Source of the DNA: Diorhabda sublineata
Taxonomy: Eukaryota > Arthropoda > Insecta > Coleoptera > Chrysomelidae
Assembly: GCF_026230105.1 (NCBI RefSeq)
Contig: NC_079476.1
Span: forward strand, 41,654,559-41,718,558
DNA: 64,000 nt
Direction: 5' to 3'
Shown here piece after piece: positions 47,200 to 60,101 of the stretch. Each line of letters starts with the position of its first letter. Within the stretch, counting starts at the first letter, position 1. The position numbers were made by a program, and so were the translations under genes. The notes under the pieces are model-generated. The model ran no database searches, was not told the origin of the DNA, and saw only the letters and a list, made by a program, of their open reading frames with translations.

Positions 47200-48950
47200 T
47201 GTTTCATTTATTTGTAAACAACTGAAATAGTACTAGTACGACATTTTAAGTACGTTCATCTTTGAAAATATCATTTTTTTTATAGTAATGACAGATTTAA
47301 CTCGTTTACATCAGTATTGCCATACCTCAAAACGAAGCAGCATTCGTATTAAGTCAAAGTGTTGGGGAAGTTTTTACCCCCGTGAAAGAACATCTCTAAA
47401 GATCTTAGTAATTGAAAAATTTCCCAATTTTTTCTTTATTTAACAGAACAAATTAACTTTTACTAAGTAATAAGCAATTTTTCTGATTGTTTGTCATTTC
47501 GTGATATTGCAATTTCTAAAAATGATTCCATCGAATCAATACTTGATCTCAATTTATCACAATAAGGATTTGAATTAATAGTCTCAAGATTGGAAAAAGT
47601 GAATTATCACCATTTTTCAGTGAAACTGTTTCCCAATATGAGTTTTAAAGAATAACAACCAACTGGGTGGTGATTTTTCATCGGCAGCTGGAAAAAAAGT
47701 TTGAAATGCATCGTACTTTACAATATAAATAAATTACTATCAATTCCGATTATGTATTTGATAAAAATCAAGTTTTATAAAGAATCAATTACTTGGTTTA
47801 CAATTAGTCAACTAACTTTGACCTGCGGGAATTCCATCAATTTACACTCAATATGGAAAAGTGGAAAGGTGAAATATTTGATGCTTCTTAAACACGAAAA
47901 CTAATAAAAGATAAAGTTTCATGATTATTTAGGAAAGTAGAGCTTGGAAAAGTTCGTGTTGATAATGTAAATTTTTTTAAAAACCATCGCAGCACCTAAT
48001 TATGAAGAAGTTGTGCAATCATCTCCATAACATAAATTATAATGGATTAAATAAAAGAATCAGCTTCACCGATATTAGAAAGGTGTCAGGTTTGGCGAAA
48101 TGAGTCTTTAAAGAGAGACGTATCTCAATTTTTCGAAACAACACTGATATTATTAACATATCCGTTATTCCAATTCATGTTTTTCGATGTTCCAAATTTT
48201 TTACTCGCAGTGTATTTGAAGATAAGCCGCTGCCACTTTGAAATTTAAATTCGCCTAAACAAATATCATCTCCTTTGATCTCATGATTGAAAAACCAGGC
48301 ATATTTAATAAGAGTTCGTAAATATAGCGAACAGCAGTAGGAATATCTAACGACCGTACTAATACAATTCCAACTATGTTAGATATTTTTTTTTTTTTCT
48401 AATTCATATTCTATGTTCATTTTAGCGTGAAAAGTTGAAAAGAAAATGTAAAAAATTCTATATCTGCAATTCTACTATCATTATGAATTCGACGGTACAA
48501 AGATATAGAAAAAAAATTTGTTTTTAGTATGTTAGAATATTAAATTTTATGTTTTGAATTTACAAAAATTGAAAGTGAAAACATTGTTTATTGTGTTGCC
48601 TAGTTATCATTTTTTATTATTCGATATGCTGACGGTTATTCAAATACGAAAAAAACCAAATAATATAATGAAATAACCTTATTTCTAAAATAAAATTTGA
48701 TGATTTTATTCCTTCTATTAAGCTATCAAAGTCGATGTTTTCAGCAATTTCATTTTCGAATGACAAAGTTCCCAGCGTGAGTTACAGAATTCCATATTCC
48801 AAAACATCGGAATCAAATCAAAGATCGATTTTCTAGGAACAATCTCTATTTTCAAAAGTTGAAAAACGATTGATAATATGCTTCTTTTTAGTAGAATCCG
48901 CCTGTTAAAATAAACTGCTTACAGCGCAGCGATTAGAAACTACGTTCTAA
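47200..48950. other. gene-free AT-rich stretch
   Basis: No gene or element was recognised. Confidence 0.35.
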
Positions 48951-49014
48951 TCTAGTGTTGTCGAATTATTCGCTAAGTTTTCGAAATTTCAAGACAACAA
49001 AGCTCAACTCAAAT

Positions 49015-49215
49015 ATGGCAGTAGCGCCCTTTTATACCTGGCGTCCTGGGCCCAGTACCAGCACTCACGGATCTGAATATACCGTACATAGACTTTTAAA
49101 ATCATTGAGTGATCTCTATATCAGCTGTCGCAAAGTTTCACAAGAACTAACTGACATTCAAGTGCGAGATGATCGTTTAATTAGACGCATATTTATCCAA
49201 ACAACCTCAACGTAG
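49015..49215 (+). CDS. hypothetical 66-residue protein, intronless
   Basis: The ATG has a good context (A at -3, G at +4), and the frame ends at TAG. The first 20 codons are clearly GC-richer than the background (MAVAPFYTWRPGPSTSTHGS). The rest is helix-prone with a leucine-rich stretch (VHRLLKSLSDLYISCRKV) and a charged end. There is no signal peptide or membrane segment. An AATAAA lies about 85 bases after the stop (near 49300). This could be a small gene, a processed retrocopy or an exon. I do not recognise the family. Confidence 0.38.
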   Translation: MAVAPFYTWRPGPSTSTHGSEYTVHRLLKSLSDLYISCRKVSQELTDIQVRDDRLIRRIFIQTTST

Positions 49216-49309
49216 AAAATGATTAATTAGACAAAGAACAATTATCAGAATCGTTTGCAAAGAGGTAGATTCGAGCTATCAATGATGTTGTAGTTGACAA
49301 AATAAATGG

Positions 49310-50915
49310 ACATCCGTAATGCAGCTCCAAACCACAGACATATTCCCAATTATTCATTGACTTTGTTTTCCTAATGGATATAATGAGGGACCTCAACACC
49401 TAATCGGTTTGTTTTCAAATCTGTTACAACAGTTTCTTGTTTGTCTGACATGGATTTGGTCCTTTTTCCTGATGGTCTTTCTGATAGATAGGTCGAGCTA
49501 GAAACGTCAAAATTACAGAAAATAGAAAATTGTTTTTGGTGTTTGTGAATGTTTAATTCACTGGTTTTTATCCAAAATTGCATACAATAGTTCACAATAA
49601 TCTCAAAATGTTTCGGCATATTATTTTTAAAGAAAAAACCGTTGATTATTAACGTCTTTCAATGAACTATTGAAGGTTACATCTTCCATCTGTTCTATTT
49701 CAATCTTGATCTAAATTTGAATTATGGAGAGAGATTTCATCCAAACTATTTTACATACCTTCCGCTCTCGTACTCTATCCACTAACTAATGCTCATAACA
49801 ACTCATTACTCTCAAAATATATAAGTAGTTTTATATAATTCCATTCTGTGAACTCGGATTTATACTTCAAGCTTTAACAAGACCGCTCTTAACCTCATTA
49901 AATCTTTTTGCATCTTTAGATATGAATGACTTCAATAATTTTCCATGTTTCTCTTTCTCTCTTCACTCTTTTAATCATAAAAGAATATCCCTGGAAACCG
50001 TGTTCTGCTGGCATTGACTTTGGTGAGTAACGATATACCGATCATATTTCTATTTTGTGGAAACGCTCGAGTGGAAATATAAATGACAAAGCGACAGAAG
50101 TTATCATTGGCGTATCCAAATACTTGAAATACAAGTTGATTTTCTGAAACGTAATTTCTCATCTTCATAGCACATCCTATGTATTATATTGCTACGAACT
50201 CCTCCATTGACATAGACCGTGAAGCCGGTATTATTAATAGAAAGTTTTAGATATTACTAACATTCTGAATATGACCATATTAATGGGTCCCAGACGTAAT
50301 GAGTATCGAAAAGTAAACCAAACGCTATAATCAAGTCAATAAACTTTTATTTTTAGGATAGAAAAGTGTGCTCACCTTAAGAAGCTCCAGACACTTAATA
50401 ACTGGTCTACTCGAGTCAACCAGTTTATCTGTAAAACAAACATATCATGAGATATAAATTACTCTCGATTAACAAAAGGTCACAAAGATCAATATATTGC
50501 AATTGATTGCCACGAATCAAAATAAAAGTAAACAAAATACAGAAGGAAAATATAACTAAGAAATTTTTGGAGAGAGACGAAATATCAGTTGATCATTAAC
50601 TCATTTCTCGTTAGAATTGCATTTTGCACGCAATAAAAACGGCACCAAACCAAAGTTGTTTGACGTGATGTAAGGCAACAAGCAATGCAATGCAAGAGGC
50701 AAAATTTTTTGATCAAAACTATGGAGTTCAATTGATTGTTTCTTGCAAAATCTTGCTGTTCAGTTCAAGAAACGGATAAACAAACACTACAATCGATTAA
50801 AAAATAAAACAGAAACCAAACATAAAACGTTTTTTCTTACCATAAGTACAAAGATTTTCCCAACAACTATCTAATTATTTTAATAAATATGATAATAGTA
50901 TAATTCATGAAGGAC
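49310..50915. other. gene-free stretch
   Basis: Minus-strand frames at 49371-49619 and 49971-50168 have no motif and are not supported. Confidence 0.35.
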
Positions 50916-50934
50916 ATAATAAAACAAAAGAAAT

Positions 50935-51045
50935 AATATTATATATCAAGTGCCTTGTACTAATTGTGACGCTGTCTACATAGGGCAGACATCTCAGTAT
51001 TTGGAAAATAGACTAAAAGGTCATCAATTACGTCTAATTCTACAA
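50935..51045 (+). mobile_element. Penelope-like element GIY-YIG endonuclease fragment
   Basis: The frame reads IIYQVPCTNCDAVYIGQTSQ followed by YLENRLKGHQL. This is the GIY-YIG core as found in Penelope-like retroelements: the YKIPC-x2-CxxxYIGQT signature with the zinc-binding cysteine pair, then RxxxH. The catalytic Arg is in the expected position (NRLKGH). No RT part was found upstream. It is a 5'-truncated, dead copy. Confidence 0.78.
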
Positions 51046-51049
51046 TAAA

Positions 51050-53590
51050 TGATGACAGAATATGTGAATTGACATAGGTGCTTTCTAGAAAACGTTTTTC
51101 ATTTTATTCTTATTTTTTAACGTATATTAACAAAGAGGTAATCAGGAAAGGATTCGAAATATTCATTTCTCTCAGAACAAATCGAGTAAGGAAGCTTGGT
51201 TGTACTAATTTCCATTTGCACTTTCCTAATTTGGATTAGCTTCGATGCTTCTCCAACCCCCGTCGTCTTCTTGTTAATTGAACTAGAATTAAGTTTGAAA
51301 CTATTAAAAATATTCGTGATTGCTTCACGGAATGTTGTACAATATTTGCGTGTAACTTTGGGTTAATAGCAACTAATTTCACATCGAGATTCCTTTATAC
51401 AAGTTACCTGAATACATAATCGTCTTGGAACTCGGTTGAACATTCCGCAACTCTGGTCTTTGAAACGAGTTGATAGTTGAACATATATTACAAGTTGTGA
51501 CTTTTGGTCGGAAGTTCCGAATAGTTTCGTTACAGATAGCATGTCTTCTGACATGAAATAATGTATATCGAACGTAAATTTGAAGATAATACAGTCAGTT
51601 TACATCACTACCCTCAGATTTCACCAATATCCTCAAGTCTTTATATACATTCAGAGAATCAGTTTCTTGTCTTGTTTTCCAGAATAAATTAATCGATATA
51701 AATTTCAAACACTAATCAATAATATATGTATAAAGTTTTTCCACAAACACAAGCTCCTTTTGAGCTTTACCAGCATTATCAAAATTTTGAGGTGATTGGA
51801 TCAAATGTTTTACCATGCAAAGTCTTTAATGAATCAAATTGTAAAGTTCTATTTTTGGTTTATGTTACTTCTAATATTTTCTGGCCTCGATACGGTTATA
51901 AAATAATTTTCATACGAAAAAAAACTTGCTTCTGGATCGGAGGTTCCCAAAATTTGTTTCTCATATACCACTGAAAAATTTTCCTGAATCCAGAGGACCT
52001 TAAATATTGATTCTCCTCTAGTATTTTCGCAAAAAGTAGCTTCTCATGAATTCCTTCGTACATAACATATGCCAATAATAATGTTCCATTGCAGATAATC
52101 ATACAAGAAAGTTTCAATATCAGAGTTAATTTCAACAATATGTATTTGTACAGTGTTGGTACTCAAAGTATGTCAAATGAAGACTTGAGCAGAATAGTTC
52201 TCAAAACCTCAGTTGATATCAATTGTTTTCAAATGTATATTTCCGTAGATTGGATAGAAAAAATACTTTTAAATAAGGCCTGTAATAAAAATAGAGTGAA
52301 TTGAACAAAATAAATGGGTAGGAAAGTACTTAATTTTGATAAGAGAAGTCAAGTCAATATTTCAGTTCTTCATTATCAGAACTAAATGAAATTTCATGGT
52401 ACGAATCGTAGACACCCATTGGTTTGTCAACCACTTTGGGAATAATTTTTCTAGATATTGAACGATCCGAATACTAAAAGCATTGGGAAAATCCCACTTT
52501 TTTGGCACATTAATTCATCTATCTGGCAAAGTAACTTAACAATTCAGTATTTAGCTTGTTTTTTTCTATAAATCACTCTCTAAAACCCTCCATTTTTCCA
52601 CAAATTTTGTTTTCCATAACTTGAATTTCGATCCATGCGAATTTCGCATCCATATGGCTCAATATGTCTATTTTTTTTTTTTCAATATTTTTAAATAAAC
52701 CATTAAAACAGCTTTTGCTTAAGATCGAAATTATGACTCAGGTACCAAAGTTTTTCTTTTTCAATTGACACAAAGCAAAATGTGGCGAAAGTCTGAAAGT
52801 TTGATTGTTGATGATTTGTTTTTATGTTTCGAAGTTTTTCCACTACTTTCAAATTATCATTTTCATCTCTCAATATCTCGTTAAGTTTGTTTAGTTACTA
52901 CCTGGCGCTTTTTGTGTTTTCATTCCAGCTATTTCGTCTTCTCTCTCATATATGACCTAATTATCTTTTATTTTATCAAATTGCAGTTCAATTATTCGTG
53001 AAATAAATCAACAAACTTTTGATTATTATAAAAAATTCATGTATATTGACGTTGATGTTCAATCAATACAATTAGTGAATCCTCTTTGATGTTAGTAAAC
53101 AGAGGTTTCGGTAGTGTCGCCGAGCGATGCTGAAGCTAGTGCGAACAACTTCCACCTCATGCAATTAGCTATCGACTTAGGGGAAGCGGGATAGGGTGCA
53201 TAAGATAACCCATTTTCATATGGTAATAAAGATAATTAAACGACAGGTGTTTCTGATATAACGGTATGCTCTCAGTGGAATTAAAACAATTGAAACTTAG
53301 GTATGGTAATAAATATTAATGGTACTAAATTATTTAGTAATCTTATTCACTGAGCTAAATCACAGTTATCATCATTCTACGTTTATTAAAGTGTAAATAT
53401 TAGCTTGCAAATGCGTTATTGAATTTTGAGAAAAGTCAAATGTTTCAAAACGATTTACCTTTGAATGGATGTGACCAAAAACATGAGATAGATTTAAACG
53501 TGAACAAATAAACAATAGATAAGAAATTAAATAGATATACAGGGTGATACAGGACTTGATGTCAAAAATTTGGGAGTGACTAGAAGACAT
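51050..53590. other. gene-free stretch
   Basis: A minus-strand ATG frame at 51363-51554 contains an internal donor-like CAG|GTAACT but no motif. ATACAGGGTGATACAG at 53538 is a transposon-end-like sequence. No gene is supported. Confidence 0.35.
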
Positions 53591-53599
53591 TAAACCACT

Positions 53600-53960
53600 G
53601 GAACCCCATTCTCTGAAATGAGTTTTAAATTTTTGTTCGTAATCGCCAAACTCTGTATAAGGTCCTCCACGTCAAAATATGATCCACGGAATGTTATGTG
53701 TGGTCAGTACTGCTCTACAGAGTGGAAAATTGCACCTTGGAAGCTCAAATGATCGAAAAACTTGGAGCATTTGAGATGCGGCTCTATAAACGCATCCTGA
53801 AGATACATTGGACTAACAGAATCACCAGCGACGAAGTACTAAGATGCATTGGTCGCAAAGGAAAGCTGAAATTATTAAGATATTGGACACATCATACTCA
53901 AAGACAAATACCTACTGCTTCAGAACAGAACAGAACAACTCACTTTGTATAGATTAAAAA
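53600..53960 (+). mobile_element. LINE 3' domain relic
   Basis: From 53698 the frame reads WSVLLYRVENCTLEAQMIEK then LGAFEMRLYKRILKIHWTNR and ITSDEVLRCIGRKGKLKLLR. This is the conserved LLYGxETWTL...LEAFEMWxxRRILKIxWTxRxxNEEVLRR block that follows the RT domain of many insect LINEs. ETW is changed to ENC. The RT core is absent upstream, apart from a shifted FLFVIAKLC stretch. It is a different copy from 37060-37520. Confidence 0.82.
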
Positions 53961-53969
53961 GATTTAACA

Positions 53970-56250
53970 CGGTTTGCAACAATTGGTTGAAGGAGAAAAA
54001 TAGTTGGAGGCCTAAAGTTCTGTAAGAACTTATCTTAGCATACTGGTTTATATGTTCAACGTTATATTAATCTAGAGAAATGGAAAAAAAAAGGATATTT
54101 TCGTAAACCAGATGCATAATATAACCCTTATAGCAACTTTTATAGTAAATAACAATTTTTTTTAGCCTCGAGATAAAATTTAGTACCTCAGACAACTTTT
54201 TATAAACAAAGAAAGAAGTTTTCACTTGATTTGTACTAGGAATTGGGTGTATTTGTATAATTTGAAGCTCATGATTCAGATACGATACGCATAATAAAAA
54301 AAATCATTTTGAGGTTAGGAAATGATCGAACTAGATTCTAAGTAAAACATTGATTTTCCAATCCATTACGTCTTATCAAAATGTTACTTTATTCCATCGA
54401 GCGAACGCTAATCAATGTTTGCTTTGAGTTCCCGATATTACATTAACAAAGAGCGGATCAGAAATTAACTAGACGTGCTCCGATTATGCACTTCAATATC
54501 AACTTAATAGAGACAAGGTAATGTAATTCGAATAATAGATCTGTGTGTACTATATCAAAATATAAAAAAATAATGATGAGATTAAGTGAACAATCCGAAG
54601 TTGAACGCGCTAATTTTATTAACTTACTATCTGATCTTTGTAGAGATGTAAATGCGTTGTAGACAATGAAGGTTTGATTCATTTAGGTTAATAAAGTATT
54701 CTAACGTATTTCAAATTAAAATTCTTTTTTCCACTATTAATTATACCAGTAACGATTTTAGAATAATATTAGTATAATATTCAACATCAAGCTTCATCAA
54801 TCTTCACGTTTCTTTTCGTTCTTATTGAGTTTGTGCCTCTTTCGTGCCTCTTAGATCTTGAAAGTCTCTAGTTCTGATTATTCAATGACTCAATTTGGTC
54901 CTTGGTGTCTTGCTGGCGTACCTTTCACAATAATATATTTATTATATTTTCATTTAAAACTAATAATCTACAATATGTACAGGTACGGTAATGGCCGTTG
55001 TTGGCGTGTTTATTTATATGAGAGTTTCAGTTTCTGTTATTAATAAATTGAGAATAAACGATTATTGTCCTGGAAATCAATTATGAAAGTCAAATAAACA
55101 TAAGAGCTGTACTGAAAAATAAAAATTATTCTTATAGTAGTCGATCGATCGATGTGTAAAAATTATAATGAAAAATTTCGTTTAAAAAATAGATAAAAAT
55201 TAAGGAGAGTGCCATGACTAATGTTTTGGGGTATGGAAAACAGATTATCAGACCTACTGAATATGCATATAAAATTTTATAAAAATCGGTCGAGCCGTTT
55301 CCAAGGATTACGGTAACTAAAATTGTGACATGATTTTATATATTTTCCGCGTTTAGTCACTCATTTTTCACTAATGCTTCACTTCTATTAGTCGCAGAGT
55401 GATGTTATATATCCTAAAGTCTTCCTCGATAAATGAACTGTCCAAAACAAAAAGGATTTTTTAATAATTCGAACCAGTAGTTTTTGAAATTAGCGCTTTT
55501 AAACAAACACTTATACTATTAGTATAAATGTTAATTATTCAATTAATTTGATATAAATAACATGAAAATTTATTGTTTATTAAGTAAATTGAAGAAGCTA
55601 TTTTGGAACGTACTATAAAATATTTTTCCGATGTTTCTGGCACTCTATTCAAGATATGTCTCGGCACGGATATTCCAATAATATACGTAAGATAAAACGT
55701 ATGCTAGAGACATTAAAAGTCGGTTACATGGTTCAACTATCGAAAGAAGTGAAATATATACTGACGTTTTCTGAGAATGTGACTCGTAAAGATGCGGTGG
55801 AAACATATTTTTCTCTGGCACAAACATAAATTATTGTTTTTATGCAATATATAATGTAACCACCATACTTGATATTATATAATTTATTATTGTTAAAAGT
55901 TTATCTACGTATATATATTATATTGTATATAATTTCTATTTTCACTATATTTCCATCATTTGAAACTGAAAATTTTTAGTTTTTCTTAAATATTTCATAT
56001 TGATACTCAATAATTCAGCAATTGCCTATCTATTATTTTCACATGGAAAAAGTTGTACTTCTGTTTTGAATAAGAAATTTCCTCGGTAAATTTAATATCA
56101 AAATTTTCATTATTTGGATTCAAAATAATACTTTACTGATACCAGAGATGTGTCCGATATTTTGATATTTCACTTTTAAATTAATCAAAATATCACATTA
56201 AAGTAAGGAACGTCAGTGATTTTATCAAAATAGAGCTCTAGCGACCGCCC
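53970..56250. other. gene-free AT-rich stretch
   Basis: A short (TCGA) repeat lies at 55141-55153. No gene or element was recognised. Confidence 0.35.
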
Positions 56251-56261
56251 AATATCTCAAA

Positions 56262-56950
56262 ATGAGTCTCAATAAAGAAGGATTACCACAAATCAAAAAC
56301 ATAATAGAGGCTATTCAGGGTGAATTCTATGCATCATTTTCAACAATTAAAAATCGATCTAAGTTGTTTTGCTGGGAACGAACTAATTATAACGGGGGGT
56401 TCTACATTAAAAAAATTCCATGGAGTGTTATCGGAATGAGAAACCGTGTCAAAAAAAGCAGAAGTCACTTAAAGCATCAAAAAAAGTGATGGCTACAATA
56501 TTTTTGGACTGTAAGGGTATAATTTTGATTGAAATCGATGAATTAAATACCAACATAAACGCGGGATATTACTATGACTTATTAAGGTAGTTGCATCACA
56601 AAATTATTCAAAAAAAAAACGCATGGGGTGTGCGTTTGCTTGAAGGTAACGCTCTAATCCATACTGTCTGCTTTGCTTTATAAGGCTACTGTATACGAAT
56701 GAGGTTTCACTTAGATTAAACACCCACCATATAGCACTGATCTGATCCCGTCTGACTATTTGTTTGTTTTTAAAATTGAAGCCTCAGTCGAGGAGGAGAA
56801 AATTTAACAGCGACGATCAAATTAAAAAGGCCGTGCACGAACATTTTGACTCTAAATATGCATCATAATTTTTCTAGTGACATTCCACATCAATCTACAT
56901 TGGCAAGTATTGAAAAAAGGTTGGAAGAACCGGGAAACTTGTTAATTAAA
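56262..56950 (+). mobile_element. mariner relic
   Basis: Blocks in order are SHLKHQKKVMATIFLDCKGI then ILIEIDELNTNINAGYYYDL (matching KVMAxxFWDxxGIxLIEYL...INxxYY), IIQKKNAWGVRLLEGNALIH (second catalytic Asp lost; Glu-Gly where HDN is expected), IKHPPYSTDLIPSDYLFVFK (third Asp region, Asp kept) and a C-terminal block SDDQIKKAVHEHFDSKYAS. Several frameshifts occur. Terminal repeats were not found. Confidence 0.82.
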
Positions 56951-56954
56951 AGTA

Positions 56955-57300
56955 ATAATGCTGGCAAGCAACGTACAACAAGGATCTGGTAGAGACAATA
57001 TTAAATCATATTTTTGAAAAGCCATCTTTAAGTACCCGAACTGTAGGTGTCCTTTTTAAAACAACGAATGTTACATTCATACAAATTGAGATTTTCAGGT
57101 GCGTATAGAATTTTTAAACTGGTATTTCCAAAAGTGTCGTGAAAATGGAGATTTTCCAAAATATGTGTTGCGCTGGACTGAAGGCAGCGAACTGTTTAGG
57201 TGAAACCTGTTTGAATTATAACTACGGTCACCGAAAGAGCGCACAGAGCACGTTCGCGTATTTCAAATGGATAATAATATAACTGCAACAGCGTGAATTG
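56955..57300 (+). mobile_element. second Tc1/mariner-superfamily relic, different lineage
   Basis: Blocks are AGKQRTTR, KPSLSTRTVGVLFKT (helix-turn-helix), NWYFQKCRENGDFPKYVLRW then TEGSELF (the W(T)DE first-Asp block, here Glu), NLFE and HRKSAQSTF/RVFQMDN. The order matches the insect transposase group with ...NPNFPxxVLWTDEAxFTRxGxFNxHNxHxW..., not the mariner copy directly to its left. It is truncated after this region. Confidence 0.65.
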
Positions 57301-57304
57301 CAAG

Positions 57305-57960
57305 AAACTTCGACTCTATCTATCAAGGTATGGCAAGGCGACTCAATATTTTCTTGCGAATAAATGTCGTATTCATTTAGATTATTATAATTGGAATCAT
57401 GTCGTTATTATTTTTTGAAAAGCTCTGTGCATTTTCCATCCCTGTGTCGCTTAATGGAAAAACATTCTTTTCAAAACAAAAAGATATCTATCTCACTTTC
57501 ATTGCAAATTGTTAATAATCACACCTTTCAATTCCAAAACACCAAATAATCATCTTTATCCACCGAATAATTTGTAAGCCTTCCTAGTTATATGGCATTT
57601 ATCGTACGGAAAGCTGTGTTAATTTATTTCGAGTTCCGTGTTTCTGTGACTTGTTTACGTGTAAAATTTAATTAAAACATAACATGGAAGTAATAATAAA
57701 TGGATAAATCAATTAAAGGAAAATTTGTCTATTCGATAAATCCTAACTGAATGAGGTTATGTTGTGATGAAGATATTATTTATTTAAATAACAAACATTG
57801 TTGTAAAGCAAACGCGAAATATATGAAACAAATCAATAAGTTTGGGGCATGAAATATCAATTCTCTATATTATTCGGTTTGTTTTTTGTAGATCATTAGT
57901 GGGAATTGGTAGTATGATACATCAAGATGTAATAAATGTCCATTTCGACTAGCTCAGTCA
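57305..57960. other. gene-free stretch
   Basis: No gene or element was recognised. Confidence 0.35.
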
Positions 57961-57962
57961 TG

Positions 57963-58000
57963 ATACGGCCCGCGGGCCGCTTCCGGCCCCTGGGCCGTAT
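57963..58000. mobile_element. GC-rich hAT-like palindrome
   Basis: ATACGGCCC (57963-57971) is inverted as GGGCCGTAT (57992-58000), and inside it CGGCCCGCGGGCCG is a perfect 14-base palindrome. GC content is about 80 percent in a background near one third. Similar GGCCCGCGG stretches are common close to the ends of animal hAT elements. No transposase or complete element could be traced. Confidence 0.45.
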
Positions 58001-58004
58001 TCCT

Positions 58005-60090
58005 CATTTTCAACTTTTAACACTTTAACGCGAGATAAAAATACCAAAAAAGTGGTTTTGTCTTGTTTTGGTATTTATTTTTTCTTTATACCTTGGTCGA
58101 AAGTAAGTAAAAATCGTATATATAGTCCGAATGTTGAAATCTAGGTCCTGCGCGTCCTGATTATCAATTAATTCAGTGAGTTAGTTGTAGACTAAAGACT
58201 ACTCGACTCACGTAATGTTTGATAGTATTTACTCATCGGTCTATCGGGGTAGAAAGTATCCTATCATATAACTTTGATCCGATTAACTCCGAATAACATT
58301 CAAGGAGTTAGTCCTCAGATCCGATCGTTTTTCGTGCTAAAAACCATAAAGCTTTATCTTCAAGGTTTCTTTCCGGACTCATCGTTGAATTTTTGTGAAA
58401 ATTTGTAATTACCAAACTTAGGAGACCTTGAAATTCGTAGACCGAAAATTGTTAACTTATTTTGGAAATGATTTAAAGGGTTTTTTACTGTACTAAACTA
58501 CGTAGTTAAACTTGTTGTTGCTGAAGCAGAATTTTTGTTCTAATATACGTTCGTTCAAACATTATGTAGTATATTAGAAATTGTGTTTGTATATGAATTT
58601 TTAATTGATATAACGAATAAATAAATACCACCCCAATTTCGATTTAATGAAAACGCAAACCCAGTTAACTGATATGTGTATAATATAAAGCTTCTAACAA
58701 TAAGGAAATAACTGTTTATAATTTAAAGTTATAATAAGCGTGGAATTGTAACATAATTTCAATGAAACTGATAATAATTGATGGAATTACAAGATTAACT
58801 TGTTCGTGATATTACGCATGTCACATATATATACAGAATGTCCACATTTCTCGAGGAAATGTTTGTTTGATTTTAGAATTCAAGTTTCTTTTCATCTGAA
58901 AAGTCTAAAAGACTATTTTTGAAAATGAAATTTGATTTTTGGTCGAGCGGATTTTACGTTAGCTGGCGGCTTATTCCTTGTTTATCTTTATTGGAGTATA
59001 TGCAGCGGTTAATTTTTTTCTATTCTTTTTACGGTCATTTCGTCGAACGAAATTTCTCTGGAAACATTGTTAGGATTATCGCAATGCTTCAATAAAGCTT
59101 CCGCTCCAAGAGATTTTAATCATTTTGTGGAAAAATGAAATAGGATCATATGTAATTCAACATAGAAATTGGACATTTGTTTTATCAGTAGATTTTCAAA
59201 TATTAGGGCTTATACGGAAGGAACAGTTGTAGATTTAAGAGAATAGATATTTGTGAGACTCGAATATTCAAAAGTAATTTAGAGAATACTGGAATTGAAG
59301 ATAATAAAGATAAGGATGTTCGTTTTTGTCCAATCCACAAAAAGTTCAATCAACTTGATACAAATTCAAAATTCGTTTATTTCCAAATTTTTTTTATTCT
59401 TCATTATCTATAACGGATTTTATCTCACAAATTTTTTACTTTGTGGATTATTTTATGAACGTTTTGATTCGGTCAGAATGTTGTTTAGTTTGAAAAAAAA
59501 AACATTTACATCGAAACATTAGGAATAAGCCAGCTATTGTACTAAAAATGCATTGTCTTGCGAATAATGAATCACAATGGACTGAAAAAGCACTATAGAT
59601 AAATAAAATGAGAAAAAAGTGTCAATGAATGAATATTGTGTAATTGAAATAATTACATTCGAAATGAATTTTATTAATGTGTACTTCAGAAAAAAAATTA
59701 GCCATTTTGTAGCTCGATACCTCCTAAAAACGTCTAGACATGGACAAGAGGAAGTCTTAGGTAATATAAGGTATAAGACAAGAATCAAATCAAAACTTCT
59801 TGAAGAATCAAAGACTTGAAACGATTACCATGTTTTATATGACCAATGAAAACTATCTTAATCCAATTGTTTAGGTTTTTAAAAATTGATCAATTTCCTA
59901 TTTCGATATGTATACGAACTATTTTTTATTTTTCTGGTATCTGTTTAAGGTTAGAAATTTTGAAATTATATAGATGATATTTTCTGATTTTATTTCTATT
60001 ATTTTTATTTTATTTGTCGTATCGTGAATATGATTTCTCGATCTATTTTCTAAATAATGAGATGTCTGTACTATCTAAGCAGCATAATAG
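58005..60090. other. gene-free AT-rich stretch
   Basis: Opposed weak frames at 59295-59819 have no motif. ATACAGAATGTCC near 58833 resembles transposon ends. No gene is supported. Confidence 0.35.
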
Positions 60091-60101
60091 TATAAAATCA
60101 T

